This document shows positions 42,554-51,822 of a stretch of DNA of 64,000 bases, one piece after another. The notes below the pieces were generated by a model that had not been told where the DNA came from, searched no databases, and saw only the letters and a list, made by a program, of their open reading frames with translations. Positions within the stretch are counted from its first letter, which is position 1, and each line of letters starts with the position of its first letter. Origin of the DNA: Spartobacteria bacterium LR76 (GTDB lineage Bacteria; Verrucomicrobiota; Verrucomicrobiia; Chthoniobacterales; Terrimicrobiaceae). The stretch lies in contig QAYZ01000016.1 of assembly GCA_003054655.1 (NCBI GenBank), forward strand, positions 868,001-932,000, written 5' to 3'. Position numbers and translations under genes: made by a program.

Positions 42554-44853
42554 AGACCGTCTCCCTGCTCCGCCAGCGCCTTCCCTTTGCGTCGTTGCTG
42601 GTTCCGGTGGCGGGGGGCATCCTCTTTGCGCAACTTTTCCATCCCGCGCTCCTCTTCGTCGCCATCATCGCTGCGGTCTCGGCGATCCTGTTTGCCATCG
42701 CCTGCGCCAGGCCGACCGCCTCCACCCGCGACGTCTGGTTCCATCTGTTCCTCGCCGCCACGGTGGCTCTGGTCCATCTCCTGCAAACCACGCAAAGCCC
42801 ATCATCCATGCTCGCTCGCTGGCTGGACTCCCGTGCGCTGCCCGTCGTCGCCGAGGGAGTGGTCATTACCGAGCCATCGGTCTTTTCTGCGCGCTCCGCC
42901 CGGTTTGATTTCCGCATCGATTCGCTTTCGGCGGGCGGCAGCAAAATCTCCGCGCCCATCACGATCCAGATCCGCTGGCGAGGTGCCGCCCCGCAGTACG
43001 GAGACCGGCTGCGACTATCCGGCCTGTTGTCGAACATCCCGCCTCCGCGGAATCCCGGCCAGTTCGATGCCGCGACGTGGTCGCAGCGAAAAGACATTCA
43101 TCAGGTCATCGAGATCATTCAGCCTGGGGTCGCTGAAACCCTCGCCCCCCACCAGGGAAACCCGCTCGTGCGGTTTTCCATCTCAATTCGAGGCTGGATG
43201 ATTTCCGCAATCACCCACTCCATCGATGACCCCGACGTGTCGCGATTGCTGGCCGGGATGGTGCTCGGCGACACGAGCGATCTTTCCCAGAACATCCAGG
43301 AAGCCTTTCGCGCCACCGGAACCTATCACCTCTTTTCCGTCAGCGGCCTCCATGTTGGCATCCTGGCAATCATTCTCTGGTATGTCTTCAAGACCCTGCG
43401 GTTGCCGCGCAAACTCACTGCCGCGCTGATCATTCCCATCCTCTTCTTCTATGTCCTGATGACCGGCCTGAAGGCGGCCAGCATCCGGGCCGCCATGATG
43501 GGATCGATCATCCTGATCGGCCTCATGGCCGAGAGACGTCCCGTACTGTTCAACAACCTTTGCGCGGCGGCCTTCCTCATTCTATTGACTGATACCAACC
43601 AGCTTTTCAACGCCGGGTTCCAACTGTCGTTTGGCGTCGTCGCCTCGATTCTCCTCCTGAGCACTATCTTTGAGCGGAAGATTGAGGAGCCATTCTCGCC
43701 CGATCCCTTCATTCCGCGCAAACTGCTGTCGCCTGCACGCAGGTTCACGCTTCGAACGACGCAGGTCTTTGCGAGTCTTTCCGCCGTTTCGCTCGCTGCG
43801 TGGCTGGGTTCGTTTCCGCTCACAGCCGGATACTTTCACATGGTGTCGCTCTCGGCCCTGCCGGCCAACCTGGTCGCCGTTCCGCTGTCTTTCGCCATCA
43901 TGTTTGTCACGACGCTTTCGATTTGTGCGTTTCTGGTTTCGCCGTGGCTGGCCGGAGTCTTCAACCAGACGAACCTGGTCCTGACCAAGCTGCTGCTATT
44001 CAGCGTCCAGACATTTGCAAACATCCCGGGTTCGCATGTCTATCTCCCGCCCTGGCACCAACCTGAGCGCGTCGTCGTCTTCGATGCAGGCGCGGGGGGT
44101 GCCGCCTGCATTCAGGCCGGTGGGAAGACATGGCTCATCGACTGCGGCCCGCAGTATTTCACCGACTCCGTCATCGTTCCCTATCTCCGTTCGCAAGGCA
44201 TCCGGCATCTCGACGGGCTTATCATCACCCATGGAGACGCAAATCACATGGGGGGCGCTGAGAATCTGATCCTCGCCACCCGGCCCGCGTCCGTCCTCGA
44301 CTCGGGAACATCCCAGCAGTCCCCCACCCGCAAAAAACTCCTGTCGTGGATCTCAGCGCAAGGCATGGTTCCAACACTGGTTCGCAGTGGATGGGAGAAA
44401 AACATCTCCCCGACCGCATCCCTGGAAATCCTTTACCCGCCGGTAAACCCGCCCAAAGCCGTGGCTGACAATCTCGCCATCGTCGCCCTGCTCACAATGG
44501 AAGAGCGCCGTATCCTTTTCACCTCGGATGCCGGAATGCTCGCGGAAACATGGCTGCTCGAAAACGCCCGTGAAAAATTGCCATGCGACATTCTCGTCCA
44601 GGGAGTCTCCAAGGCTGGACGAACCACGCCAGAGGATTTCCTGGAAGCGGCAAATCCCAAAATCCTCATCGCCACCGCCGCCGATTTTCCCGAGACCGAG
44701 CGGATTCCCGAAGCGTGGGAGGCACAGCTTGCCACGCGAGGCATCACGCTGATCCGGCAAGACGAAACCGGCGCGGTCGTGATAACATTCTCCGGCGATA
44801 ATACCACCGCTACCGGATTTCTTAACAAAGCAATATGGCATCTCCCGCAGTAA
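42550..44853 (+). CDS. comEC: ComEC/Rec2 family DNA uptake channel
   Basis: GTG 42550 overlaps the upstream stop. The 767-residue protein has an N-terminal hydrophilic OB-like region (about 80-210), a hydrophobic Competence domain (about 220-490; FSVSGLHVGILA and the following HhH-like segment), and a C-terminal metallo-beta-lactamase domain (about 515-750). The domain's metal motif reads THGDANHMGG (H561, D563, N565, H566), with Asn where I expect Asp. ComEC carries single-stranded DNA across the inner membrane. ComF is also in the window. Confidence 0.9.
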   Translation: MKTVSLLRQRLPFASLLVPVAGGILFAQLFHPALLFVAIIAAVSAILFAIACARPTASTRDVWFHLFLAATVALVHLLQTTQSPSSMLARWLDSRALPVVAEGVVITEPSVFSARSARFDFRIDSLSAGGSKISAPITIQIRWRGAAPQYGDRLRLSGLLSNIPPPRNPGQFDAATWSQRKDIHQVIEIIQPGVAETLAPHQGNPLVRFSISIRGWMISAITHSIDDPDVSRLLAGMVLGDTSDLSQNIQEAFRATGTYHLFSVSGLHVGILAIILWYVFKTLRLPRKLTAALIIPILFFYVLMTGLKAASIRAAMMGSIILIGLMAERRPVLFNNLCAAAFLILLTDTNQLFNAGFQLSFGVVASILLLSTIFERKIEEPFSPDPFIPRKLLSPARRFTLRTTQVFASLSAVSLAAWLGSFPLTAGYFHMVSLSALPANLVAVPLSFAIMFVTTLSICAFLVSPWLAGVFNQTNLVLTKLLLFSVQTFANIPGSHVYLPPWHQPERVVVFDAGAGGAACIQAGGKTWLIDCGPQYFTDSVIVPYLRSQGIRHLDGLIITHGDANHMGGAENLILATRPASVLDSGTSQQSPTRKKLLSWISAQGMVPTLVRSGWEKNISPTASLEILYPPVNPPKAVADNLAIVALLTMEERRILFTSDAGMLAETWLLENAREKLPCDILVQGVSKAGRTTPEDFLEAANPKILIATAADFPETERIPEAWEAQLATRGITLIRQDETGAVVITFSGDNTTATGFLNKAIWHLPQ

Positions 44854-45638
44854 CTCTCCCGCTTCTCGACGTAAGCGAACTCACCATTCGCCGAGAGTCC
44901 TCCTATGTTCTCTCAAAAGTCAACTGGAACGTCCGAAAGGGTGAGCATTGGGTGATCCTCGGTGCCAACGGATCAGGCAAAACCTCCCTTCTCAAGGCCA
45001 TTGCGGGATACATGCCGCCGACCGATGGCGACATCGCGGTGCTCGGCGAAACCTTTGGCTCGAGCGACTGGAGGGAACTCCGCAAACGCATCGGCGTGGT
45101 CAGCGCCAGTATTTCCCATCTCTGCCACGACGAAGACCCCGCGCTGGAAATCGTCGCAGGCGGACTGCAGGCCATGATCGGCCTTTGGGGTCAGCTCCGG
45201 GCAGGAGATGAAAAGAAGGCGCTCACCTCCCTCGGCCTGGTGCGTGCCCGCTATCTGGCCAATCGCAGGTGGGAGGTCCTTTCCCAGGGAGAGCGCCAGA
45301 AGGTGCTCATCGCCCGGGCGCTGATCTCCGCCCCGCCGCTCCTCATTCTCGACGAACCCTGCTCCGGCCTCGACCCTGTGGCGCGGGAGCGCTTTTTGCA
45401 GGATCTTCGGCATCTGGCGGCAAAACGCTCCGCGCCAGCCATAATCCTCGTCACGCACCACATCGAAGAGGTGCTGCCGGAATGCACCCACCTGCTGGCC
45501 CTGAGGGATGGCAAAGTGGAATACAGCGGCCCCATCGCCGAAGGACTGACCTCGGCGACATTAAGCCGCACATTTTCCGCGCAGATGCGCGTGCGAAAAT
45601 CGGGAACCCGCTACTCGCTTCACGGGCTTACCGTCTAG
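44835..45638 (+). CDS. ABC transporter ATP-binding protein
   Basis: The 267-residue protein is a single ABC ATPase with Walker A GANGSGKTS, signature LSQGERQK, Walker B LLILDEPCSGLDP and H-loop LVTHHIEE. It resembles ModF/YlmA-type stand-alone ATPases. No permease gene is adjacent, so it either joins a membrane partner elsewhere or works alone. It overlaps the end of comEC by 19 bases. Its stop codon directly abuts the stop codon of the convergent ymdB-like gene. Confidence 0.9.
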   Translation: MASPAVTLPLLDVSELTIRRESSYVLSKVNWNVRKGEHWVILGANGSGKTSLLKAIAGYMPPTDGDIAVLGETFGSSDWRELRKRIGVVSASISHLCHDEDPALEIVAGGLQAMIGLWGQLRAGDEKKALTSLGLVRARYLANRRWEVLSQGERQKVLIARALISAPPLLILDEPCSGLDPVARERFLQDLRHLAAKRSAPAIILVTHHIEEVLPECTHLLALRDGKVEYSGPIAEGLTSATLSRTFSAQMRVRKSGTRYSLHGLTV

Positions 45639-46433
45639 CTAGGCGATTTCCTCGACCATCTCGCTGACGCGCTCGATGGAGAGGGCGCGACCCGTGTAGG
45701 GATCGACCTGCACGATCACACCGCAGAGCCGTACGGGCCACTTGGCCACGGGGAACTGCCCCGGGAGATTATCCATGAATCGCTTGATGATCGGCTCCGG
45801 CTCGCGACCGAGGCAGGAATGCTCCGGCCCGCACATGCCGGCATCGCAGAGGAATCCCGTGCCATTGGGCAGGATTTTTTCGTCGGCCGTCTGCACGTGC
45901 GTATGGGTGCCAAATACCGCCGAAACCCGTCCATCGAGGAAGCGTCCCATGGCGATCTTTTCGCTCGTGGTCTCGCTGTGCATGTCGACGATGATCACTG
46001 GGGTCTCAAGCCGCATCCGGTCGACCTCTATCGAGGCGGCGGCAAAGGGATTGTCCAAAATCGGCTGCATGAAAGTGCGTCCCTGCACGTTCAGCACGCC
46101 GATCTTGCCCTTGGCGGTCTCAAGAATCACGCTGCCGTTGCCGGGAGCACCATCGGGATAATTGATCGGGCGGAGCAATCTTGGCTCCGTTTCGATGTAG
46201 GAGGCGGTTTCACGCTGATCCCAGACATGATCGCCCGTGGTAATGACCGCGACCCCGGCGCGCAGCAGATCGATGGCGATCTTTGCCGTGATGCCGCGTC
46301 CGGCGGCGGAGTTCTCCCCGTTCACGATGATAAAATCGACTCCTCTCTCCTTGAGGAATACAGGCACTCTGCGAATCACGGCCTTGCGACCGGGTTCGCC
46401 TACGATATCTCCAAGAAAGAGGATACGAATCAT
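45639..46433 (-). CDS. ymdB: YmdB-type metallophosphoesterase
   Basis: The 264-residue protein has the metal-binding motifs of the calcineurin-like YmdB family: GDIVG, NGENSAAG, GDHVWD, DMHSETTSEK and GTHTHVQTAD, as well as the RPINYP segment. YmdB is a 2',3'-cyclic nucleotide phosphodiesterase that affects gene expression and biofilm behaviour in Bacillus. The gene abuts the ABC gene tail to tail with no base between and diverges from the amidase gene across 113 bases. Confidence 0.93.
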   Translation of the reverse strand: MIRILFLGDIVGEPGRKAVIRRVPVFLKERGVDFIIVNGENSAAGRGITAKIAIDLLRAGVAVITTGDHVWDQRETASYIETEPRLLRPINYPDGAPGNGSVILETAKGKIGVLNVQGRTFMQPILDNPFAAASIEVDRMRLETPVIIVDMHSETTSEKIAMGRFLDGRVSAVFGTHTHVQTADEKILPNGTGFLCDAGMCGPEHSCLGREPEPIIKRFMDNLPGQFPVAKWPVRLCGVIVQVDPYTGRALSIERVSEMVEEIA

Positions 46434-46546
46434 CAGTCCCCCAGTAAATCAAATGGGAGGCCGATGACAAACCTCTGGAAAAAAAACTCACGCATCCCCT
46501 CGATTTTACTCCCCCATTTCGGGCTGGGATGTGATTTAATTGCCGC

Positions 46547-47755
46547 GTGAAGCGCCTCCTGCTGACCGCCTTGCTTCTGCTCTCGTTCCACCCCGTTCAG
46601 GCCCGGCTCAGCCCGCTGGCCTTGCCTCCGGACTGGTCCCGCCTCAATATCTACCAGGGAACGATTACCCGGGCCGATTTCGTCGATCTCCTCGACCGGG
46701 TCTACGCTCCCAATGGAGCCTGGCACAAATATATCACCGTCACAGATGCCGGAGCGGTGATTCGCACCAGCGGAGAACCTTTTGTCCTGCGCTTCGCCCC
46801 GGACCGGAGCAACGTAAAAGCTCCCGTGAACTACTGGCGCTCGCGCTCCGGCCTGCCCCATGAGGAACCGGGGAAGCCGTTGGAGGGACTCCGCATCGCC
46901 ATCGACCCCGGTCATATCGGAGGCACGTGGGCCAGGATGGAAGAGCGTTGGTTCCAGATCGGGAATTCCAAGCCGGTTACCGAGGGCGACATGACTCTCA
47001 AAGTCGCCAAACTGCTCGTCCCCCGCCTCGAGGAACTGGGGGCTGAGGTCATGCTCACGCGCTCCAAAGCGTGGCCGGTCACCTCGTCCCGCCCCGGTCA
47101 GTTGGTCAAGGCAGCCCGTGCTTCCCTGGAGGACAAAAAAGCGGAAATCACCGCCGAGTCCCTGCAAAAGGAGAGCGAAAAGCTCTTTTATCGCGTCGCA
47201 GAAATCCGCCGCCGAGCCAAACTGGTCAATGACAGCTTCCGCCCAGATCTTGTCCTGTGCCTGCACTTCAACGCCGAGGCCTGGGGTGATGAAAACAACC
47301 CCAAGCTATTGGATGAAAACCACTTGCACTTTCTTGTTACAGGCTCATTCAGCGCAGATGAGCTGGACTATGAAGACCAGCGTTTTGAGATGCTGACGAA
47401 GCTCTTGAACAGGTCCCTCTCCGAGGAGGTTGCATTGACCAACTCGCTCTCGAAATCCATGGTCGCCCAGACGGGCCTGCCTCCCTACGTGTACCGGCAG
47501 GCCAATGCCATCCGGGTCAACGGAAATGACTACATCTGGGCTCGCAACCTCCTGGCCAATCGCCTCTTTTCCTGCCCGGTCGTCTACGTGGAGCCCTACG
47601 TGATGAACAACAAGCTCGTTTTTGACCGTATCCAGGCGGGGGATTACTCGGGCCGGAGGGATTTCGGCGGCGCAATGCGAAAAAGTATCTACCGCGAATA
47701 TGCGGATGGGATTGTCGACGGGCTTCTGGCGTATTATTCCAAACGTTCCCTGTGA
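46547..47755 (+). CDS. N-acetylmuramoyl-L-alanine amidase (Amidase_3-like)
   Basis: A GTG at 46547 starts a 402-residue protein with a signal peptide (about 1-20). The catalytic region has the zinc ligand in IDPGHIGG (His123), a glutamate in EGDMTLKVA, and CLHFNAEAWGD, with YVEPYVMNN near the end; these fit the Amidase_3 active site. A longer-than-usual middle insertion (about 170-220) is helical. It would cleave peptidoglycan stems in the periplasm. Its stop overlaps the GTG of the parA gene. Confidence 0.85.
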   Translation: MKRLLLTALLLLSFHPVQARLSPLALPPDWSRLNIYQGTITRADFVDLLDRVYAPNGAWHKYITVTDAGAVIRTSGEPFVLRFAPDRSNVKAPVNYWRSRSGLPHEEPGKPLEGLRIAIDPGHIGGTWARMEERWFQIGNSKPVTEGDMTLKVAKLLVPRLEELGAEVMLTRSKAWPVTSSRPGQLVKAARASLEDKKAEITAESLQKESEKLFYRVAEIRRRAKLVNDSFRPDLVLCLHFNAEAWGDENNPKLLDENHLHFLVTGSFSADELDYEDQRFEMLTKLLNRSLSEEVALTNSLSKSMVAQTGLPPYVYRQANAIRVNGNDYIWARNLLANRLFSCPVVYVEPYVMNNKLVFDRIQAGDYSGRRDFGGAMRKSIYREYADGIVDGLLAYYSKRSL

Positions 47756-48558
47756 AGATCATAGCCGTTGCCAACCAGAAGGGCGGAGTCGGAAAGACCA
47801 CGACGACGCTGAGCCTCTCCGCCGCACTCGCCGAAAAGGGCGTGCGCGTCCTGCTCGTGGACGTCGATCCGCAGGGCAATGCCAGCAGCGCGCTCGGAGC
47901 CTCGGGCGAGAAAGGCAGCCTGTACCACGCCCTCATCGGAGAGAAACCCGCCGCCGAGATGGTTTACTCGACCCGCATCGAGAACCTCTGGACCATCCCC
48001 GCTACGCTCGATCTGGCTGGCGCAGAGGTGGAGGTCGCCCGCATGGACGGCCACCTGACCCAGCTCCGCCGCGTCCTCACGCCGCTCAAGGATCTCGGCC
48101 TCTACGATTACCTTTTCCTCGATTGCCCGCCCTCGCTCGGCATCCTGATGTCGAACGCCCTCTCGGCCGCCGATGAAATCCTCGTCCCCATCCAGTGCGA
48201 ATACTACGCGCTGGAGGGCCTCGGCCTCCTCATGCAGGTGACCGAGCAAATCCGCGCCTCGGGGGCCAATCCCGACCTGTCGCTGTGCGGATTGGTCATG
48301 ACGATGTACGATGGTCGTACGAACCTCAACCCGGCCGTGGTCAAGGAAGTGCGCAATCACTTCCAGGAGGTCGTTTTCGACACTCTCATCCCCCGTACGG
48401 TTCGCTTCGCCGAGGCTCCGAGCCACGGGCGTACCATCATCGAACACGATCCCACAGGACAAGGCGCGGAAGCCTATCGCGCCCTCGCCGGGGAATTCCT
48501 CGAACGCCAGCAAAAGGGCGTTGCCTTTGTCAGCGGCGCAACCTCTCACAATTCTTGA
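47752..48558 (+). CDS. parA: ParA/Soj family ATPase
   Basis: GTG 47752 overlaps the amidase stop. The 268-residue protein has the deviant Walker A KGGVGKTTTT, VDVDPQGNASS, DCPPSLGILMSNA and PIQCEYYALEGL, all typical of chromosomal ParA/Soj. It would partition chromosomes with ParB. No parB or parS-like repeat is seen in the window; it is followed by pyrE two bases later. The gene is probably the chromosomal segregation ATPase, but plasmid-like MinD-type roles cannot be excluded. Confidence 0.9.
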   Translation: MKIIAVANQKGGVGKTTTTLSLSAALAEKGVRVLLVDVDPQGNASSALGASGEKGSLYHALIGEKPAAEMVYSTRIENLWTIPATLDLAGAEVEVARMDGHLTQLRRVLTPLKDLGLYDYLFLDCPPSLGILMSNALSAADEILVPIQCEYYALEGLGLLMQVTEQIRASGANPDLSLCGLVMTMYDGRTNLNPAVVKEVRNHFQEVVFDTLIPRTVRFAEAPSHGRTIIEHDPTGQGAEAYRALAGEFLERQQKGVAFVSGATSHNS

Positions 48559-48560
48559 AC

Positions 48561-49127
48561 ATGAACGAAGTCCTCGATCTCTTCCGCCAGACTGGCGCTC
48601 TCCTCCACGGTCATTTCATTCTTCGCTCCGGCCTGCACAGCAGGGAGTTTTTCCAGTGCGCCCTGCTTCTTCAGGATGCCACCATCGCCGCCCAGGTCTG
48701 CGGGATGCTCGCTGAAAAACTTTCCGGCTACGAGGCCACGACGGTCGTCTCCCCGGCGGTGGGCGGCATCATTGTCGGCCAGGAGGTCGCACGTCATCTC
48801 GGCAAGAAGCACATCTTTGTCGAAAAGGACGGGAATGGCGGCCTCGTGCTGCGCCGCGGTTTCACCATCACGCAGGGCGAGCGTTTTCTCGTAGCCGAGG
48901 ATGTGGTGACGCGTGGCGGCCGGGTACAGGAGACCATCCAGATCATCAAGGACCATGGCGGCGTGGTCGTGGCGGCGGGTTCCATCGTGGATCGCAGCGG
49001 CGGGAATCTCCCGGATTTCGGCTGCCCGTTCGTTTCGCTGGTCCAAATGACGCCAGAGACCTTCGAGGCGGACAATATTCCCGCCGATCTCGCAGGGATC
49101 CCGGCGATCAAGCCCGGCAGCAAATAA
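48561..49127 (+). CDS. pyrE: Orotate phosphoribosyltransferase
   Basis: ATG 48561 begins two bases after the parA stop. The 188-residue protein has the PRPP-binding loop FLVAEDVVTRGG, the SPAVGGIIVGQEVAR loop and the N-terminal RSGLHSREF segment, as in PyrE. It makes orotidine-5-phosphate in pyrimidine synthesis. No other pyr gene is near. The ATG start is supported by the close spacing to parA. Confidence 0.94.
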   Translation: MNEVLDLFRQTGALLHGHFILRSGLHSREFFQCALLLQDATIAAQVCGMLAEKLSGYEATTVVSPAVGGIIVGQEVARHLGKKHIFVEKDGNGGLVLRRGFTITQGERFLVAEDVVTRGGRVQETIQIIKDHGGVVVAAGSIVDRSGGNLPDFGCPFVSLVQMTPETFEADNIPADLAGIPAIKPGSK

Positions 49128-49181
49128 GCTGCCGAGGGCTTTGCTCTTGATGGGAGAGGGATTGCACCGGACAGTAGCTGC

Positions 49182-50564
49182 GTGAAGTGGCTGTTCATCT
49201 CTCTCCTCGCCCTGCTCGCTCTCCCGGCCCGCGCGGCTGAACCAAAAATCCGCGAGGGTTCCATCGTGGTTCTGCCCATCGAGGGAGAGGTCAGCGAGGC
49301 GCAATTTTACTTCATGCGCCGCATCCTGAAGGAGGCTGAAGCAGCGAAAGCCGCAGCCTTTATCATCAACATGGACACCTATGGCGGCAGCCTCGGCGCG
49401 GCGGTGAAAATGCAGGATGCGCTGATGAAGTCCCCTCTCCCGACCATTACGTATGTAAACCCCAACGCGGGGTCCGCCGGTGCGCTCATCGCTCTTTCAA
49501 CCCGCAGGGTTTTCATGGCCCCGGTCAGCGCCATCGGAGCAGCCGCTCCGGTGATGGGCGGAGGCGAGGATTTGCAGGAGACGATGAATGCCAAGGTCGT
49601 CTCATATTTCTCCGGATACTTCCGCAGCGCGGCAGAGAGAAATGGCTACAATCCCGAACTGGCCGAAGCCTTCATCAACAAGGACAAGGAGGTCAAGATC
49701 GGCGACCAGATCATCAATCCCGCGGGGAAGCTTCTCACCCTGAGCGCCCAGGAAGCAGTGAAGGAATACAACGGCAAGCCGCTGCTCGCCTCCGGTATCG
49801 CGGATTCCCTCGACGACCTCGCCACGAAAGCAGGTCTTAATCCGCAGCAGATCGTCAAGATCGAGCCGAGCGGATTTGAGACAGTCGCCCGCTGGATCAC
49901 GATGCTCGCGCCTTTTCTCATGATGGCGGGAATCCTCGCCGCCTACATCGAGTTCAAGTCTCCTGGGTTCGGTGTGCCGGGCGTGATCGCGGCGATCTGC
50001 TTCCTGCTCTTTTTCTTCGGTCACTACATTGCAGGACTTACCGGCTTTGAAGTTGCCGCGTTCTTCTTCCTTGGCGTTATCCTTATCGTTGTGGAACTGC
50101 TCTTTTTCCCGGGCATCGCCATCCTTGCCGCGCTGGGACTCCTCCTCATGCTTGGCTCGCTGTTCTTTGCGATGGTGGATTACTACCCGTCCCAGCCTCT
50201 CGACCTCGATTGGGAGCTGGTAGCGCGCCCACTTGCCAATCTCGGCATCGCCCTCGTTCTCACAGTCGTCGGCATGGTGCTCCTGGCCAAATATTTCCCA
50301 CACCTGCCGTTCTTCCGTCGGGTCATTCTCGGACCCGCCGTCTCGTCAGGACCGGCACTCCCGGTCGATGCAGTTGTCCGCGCCCCGGTTCTCGGCGTTG
50401 GCACGGTGGGCAAAGCGCGGACTATCCTGCGTCCGGCCGGCAAGGCGGAGATCGAGGGCTTATTGGTCGATGTCGTTACTGATGGTGAATTCATTGATCC
50501 CGGCGCTTCGATCCGTGTCCTGCGCGTCGAGGGCGAGAAAGTCGTCGTCGGGGCCGTCCGCTAA
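49182..50564 (+). CDS. NfeD-type membrane serine protease (ClpP-like plus NfeD)
   Basis: A GTG at 49182 starts a 460-residue protein with a signal peptide (1-19). A ClpP-class domain (about 25-230) carries the nucleophile in NPNAGSAGAL (Ser98) and Lys138 (MNAKVVSYF), the Ser/Lys dyad of this family. Hydrophobic segments (about 245-345) and a C-terminal OB-fold NfeD domain (about 390-460) follow. Family members cleave stomatin-type membrane proteins; no stomatin gene is adjacent. Confidence 0.92.
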   Translation: MKWLFISLLALLALPARAAEPKIREGSIVVLPIEGEVSEAQFYFMRRILKEAEAAKAAAFIINMDTYGGSLGAAVKMQDALMKSPLPTITYVNPNAGSAGALIALSTRRVFMAPVSAIGAAAPVMGGGEDLQETMNAKVVSYFSGYFRSAAERNGYNPELAEAFINKDKEVKIGDQIINPAGKLLTLSAQEAVKEYNGKPLLASGIADSLDDLATKAGLNPQQIVKIEPSGFETVARWITMLAPFLMMAGILAAYIEFKSPGFGVPGVIAAICFLLFFFGHYIAGLTGFEVAAFFFLGVILIVVELLFFPGIAILAALGLLLMLGSLFFAMVDYYPSQPLDLDWELVARPLANLGIALVLTVVGMVLLAKYFPHLPFFRRVILGPAVSSGPALPVDAVVRAPVLGVGTVGKARTILRPAGKAEIEGLLVDVVTDGEFIDPGASIRVLRVEGEKVVVGAVR

Positions 50565-50653
50565 CCGCTCCCCGCTCGAAGTTCGGAAAACACTCCGACT
50601 TTGACACCTTCCGCCGGGAGAGTCAGAGTCGCAGCCCAACCAATCACTATCTT

Positions 50654-51136
50654 ATGGCACTTCCCGTAGGCGCAAAAGCCCCCGATTTCACCCTCAAGTC
50701 CGCCGGCCCGAATGGCCTCGAAGACATCACGCTGAGCAGCAACTTCGGCGTACAGGCCACCGTCGTCCTCTTCTTCCCGCTCGCCTTCACCAGCGTGTGC
50801 ACGCAGGAGTTCTGCGATCTCACCGCCGGTCTGAGCCGCTATGCCGAACTCAATGCCGACGTCATCGGCATCAGCGTCGACAGCCCATTCGCTCAGGACG
50901 CCTGGGCCAAGAAGGAAAAGATCACCATCAAACTCGCCAGCGATCTCAACAAGGAGACCACCAAGGCCTACGACGTGCTCTTTCCCGCTCTCGCCGGGAT
51001 CGGTGACACGTCAGCCCGCGCCGCTTTCGTCATCGGCAAGGATGGCGTGATCTATTACAGCGAGCAGACACCGAGCCCGAAGGAACTCCCGAGCTTCGAC
51101 AAGATCGAGCAGGTCCTCAGCACGCTCACCCTGTAA
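50654..51136 (+). CDS. Peroxiredoxin (AhpE-like)
   Basis: The 160-residue protein has the thioredoxin-fold peroxidase motif AFTSVCTQEFCDL with peroxidatic Cys49; a second cysteine (Cys54) sits five residues later, as in atypical members. The SVDSPFAQDAWAKKE segment supports the AhpE/Prx class. It reduces peroxides in the cytoplasm. The gene has its own upstream region of 89 bases with a small hairpin (50579-50602). Confidence 0.92.
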   Translation: MALPVGAKAPDFTLKSAGPNGLEDITLSSNFGVQATVVLFFPLAFTSVCTQEFCDLTAGLSRYAELNADVIGISVDSPFAQDAWAKKEKITIKLASDLNKETTKAYDVLFPALAGIGDTSARAAFVIGKDGVIYYSEQTPSPKELPSFDKIEQVLSTLTL

Positions 51137-51144
51137 TCCGTACC

Positions 51145-51813
51145 ATGGCTGTTCCGTTGCGACTCGCCTGCCTGCTGGCAGCCATCGCTCTCGCCGGATG
51201 CGACCGCAAGGTGGCCCCAACGGCGACCAGCACTCCGACGCCTGCCCCGGTCAATGAACCGGGCTACGCCGGCATTCCCGAAGCCTCCGCCAGCCCCGCT
51301 GCCGCCGAGGTTCCCGCGGGAGAGGTCGTCGCACCGGAACAAGTCAATACCGATGCCGCCAATGCCGAAAACCAGGCGGTAAAGTCCGAGGTGCTGGCGC
51401 GCATCGACGTCATGCCCAACCTTGCACCCGAGGAAAAGGACAAGCTCTACGTGCAAGTAGAGCGCGCCCGGGGCATGGGCAGGATCATTACGATTCCCTT
51501 CGCCTCGGGAAAAACTGCCGTGGGCGCCGGGGAAATCGCTGCCGTGCAGGAGGTGATCAAGCTGCCGCAGGTGCAAAAATTCGCCTCGGACCCAACAGTG
51601 ATTTTCGTCGTTCTCGGCTTCGCTGACAAAAAGGGCGACCCGACCAAAAACCAAGCCATCTCTCTCCAGCGCGCCGACAGTGTCGTCTCCACGCTCAAGC
51701 GCGGAGGCATCCTCAATATCACCCACGCCGTAGGCATGGGCAGCTCGGAAATCTTCGACGCCCGGAATCTCGACAAGAACCGCGTGGTGGAGGTCTGGGC
51801 CGTCCTCCCGTAA
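51145..51813 (+). CDS. OmpA-like lipoprotein
   Basis: The 222-residue protein has a lipobox LAGC (Cys19) and a Pro/Thr/Ala-rich linker (about 20-70). The C-terminal domain has the OmpA pattern: ITIPFASGK, VVLGFADKKGD, NQAISLQRADSVVSTLKRGGI and NRVVEVW. Such domains bind peptidoglycan, so it probably tethers the outer membrane. It lies eight bases after the peroxiredoxin gene and nine before the FHA-ABC gene, suggesting one transcript. Confidence 0.85.
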   Translation: MAVPLRLACLLAAIALAGCDRKVAPTATSTPTPAPVNEPGYAGIPEASASPAAAEVPAGEVVAPEQVNTDAANAENQAVKSEVLARIDVMPNLAPEEKDKLYVQVERARGMGRIITIPFASGKTAVGAGEIAAVQEVIKLPQVQKFASDPTVIFVVLGFADKKGDPTKNQAISLQRADSVVSTLKRGGILNITHAVGMGSSEIFDARNLDKNRVVEVWAVLP

Positions 51814-51822
51814 TCCCCTGCC

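Noticed and set aside
50579-50602. Hairpin upstream of the peroxiredoxin gene as an operator or terminator
   Set aside because: A bulged 8-bp stem without a T run; no regulator is identifiable.
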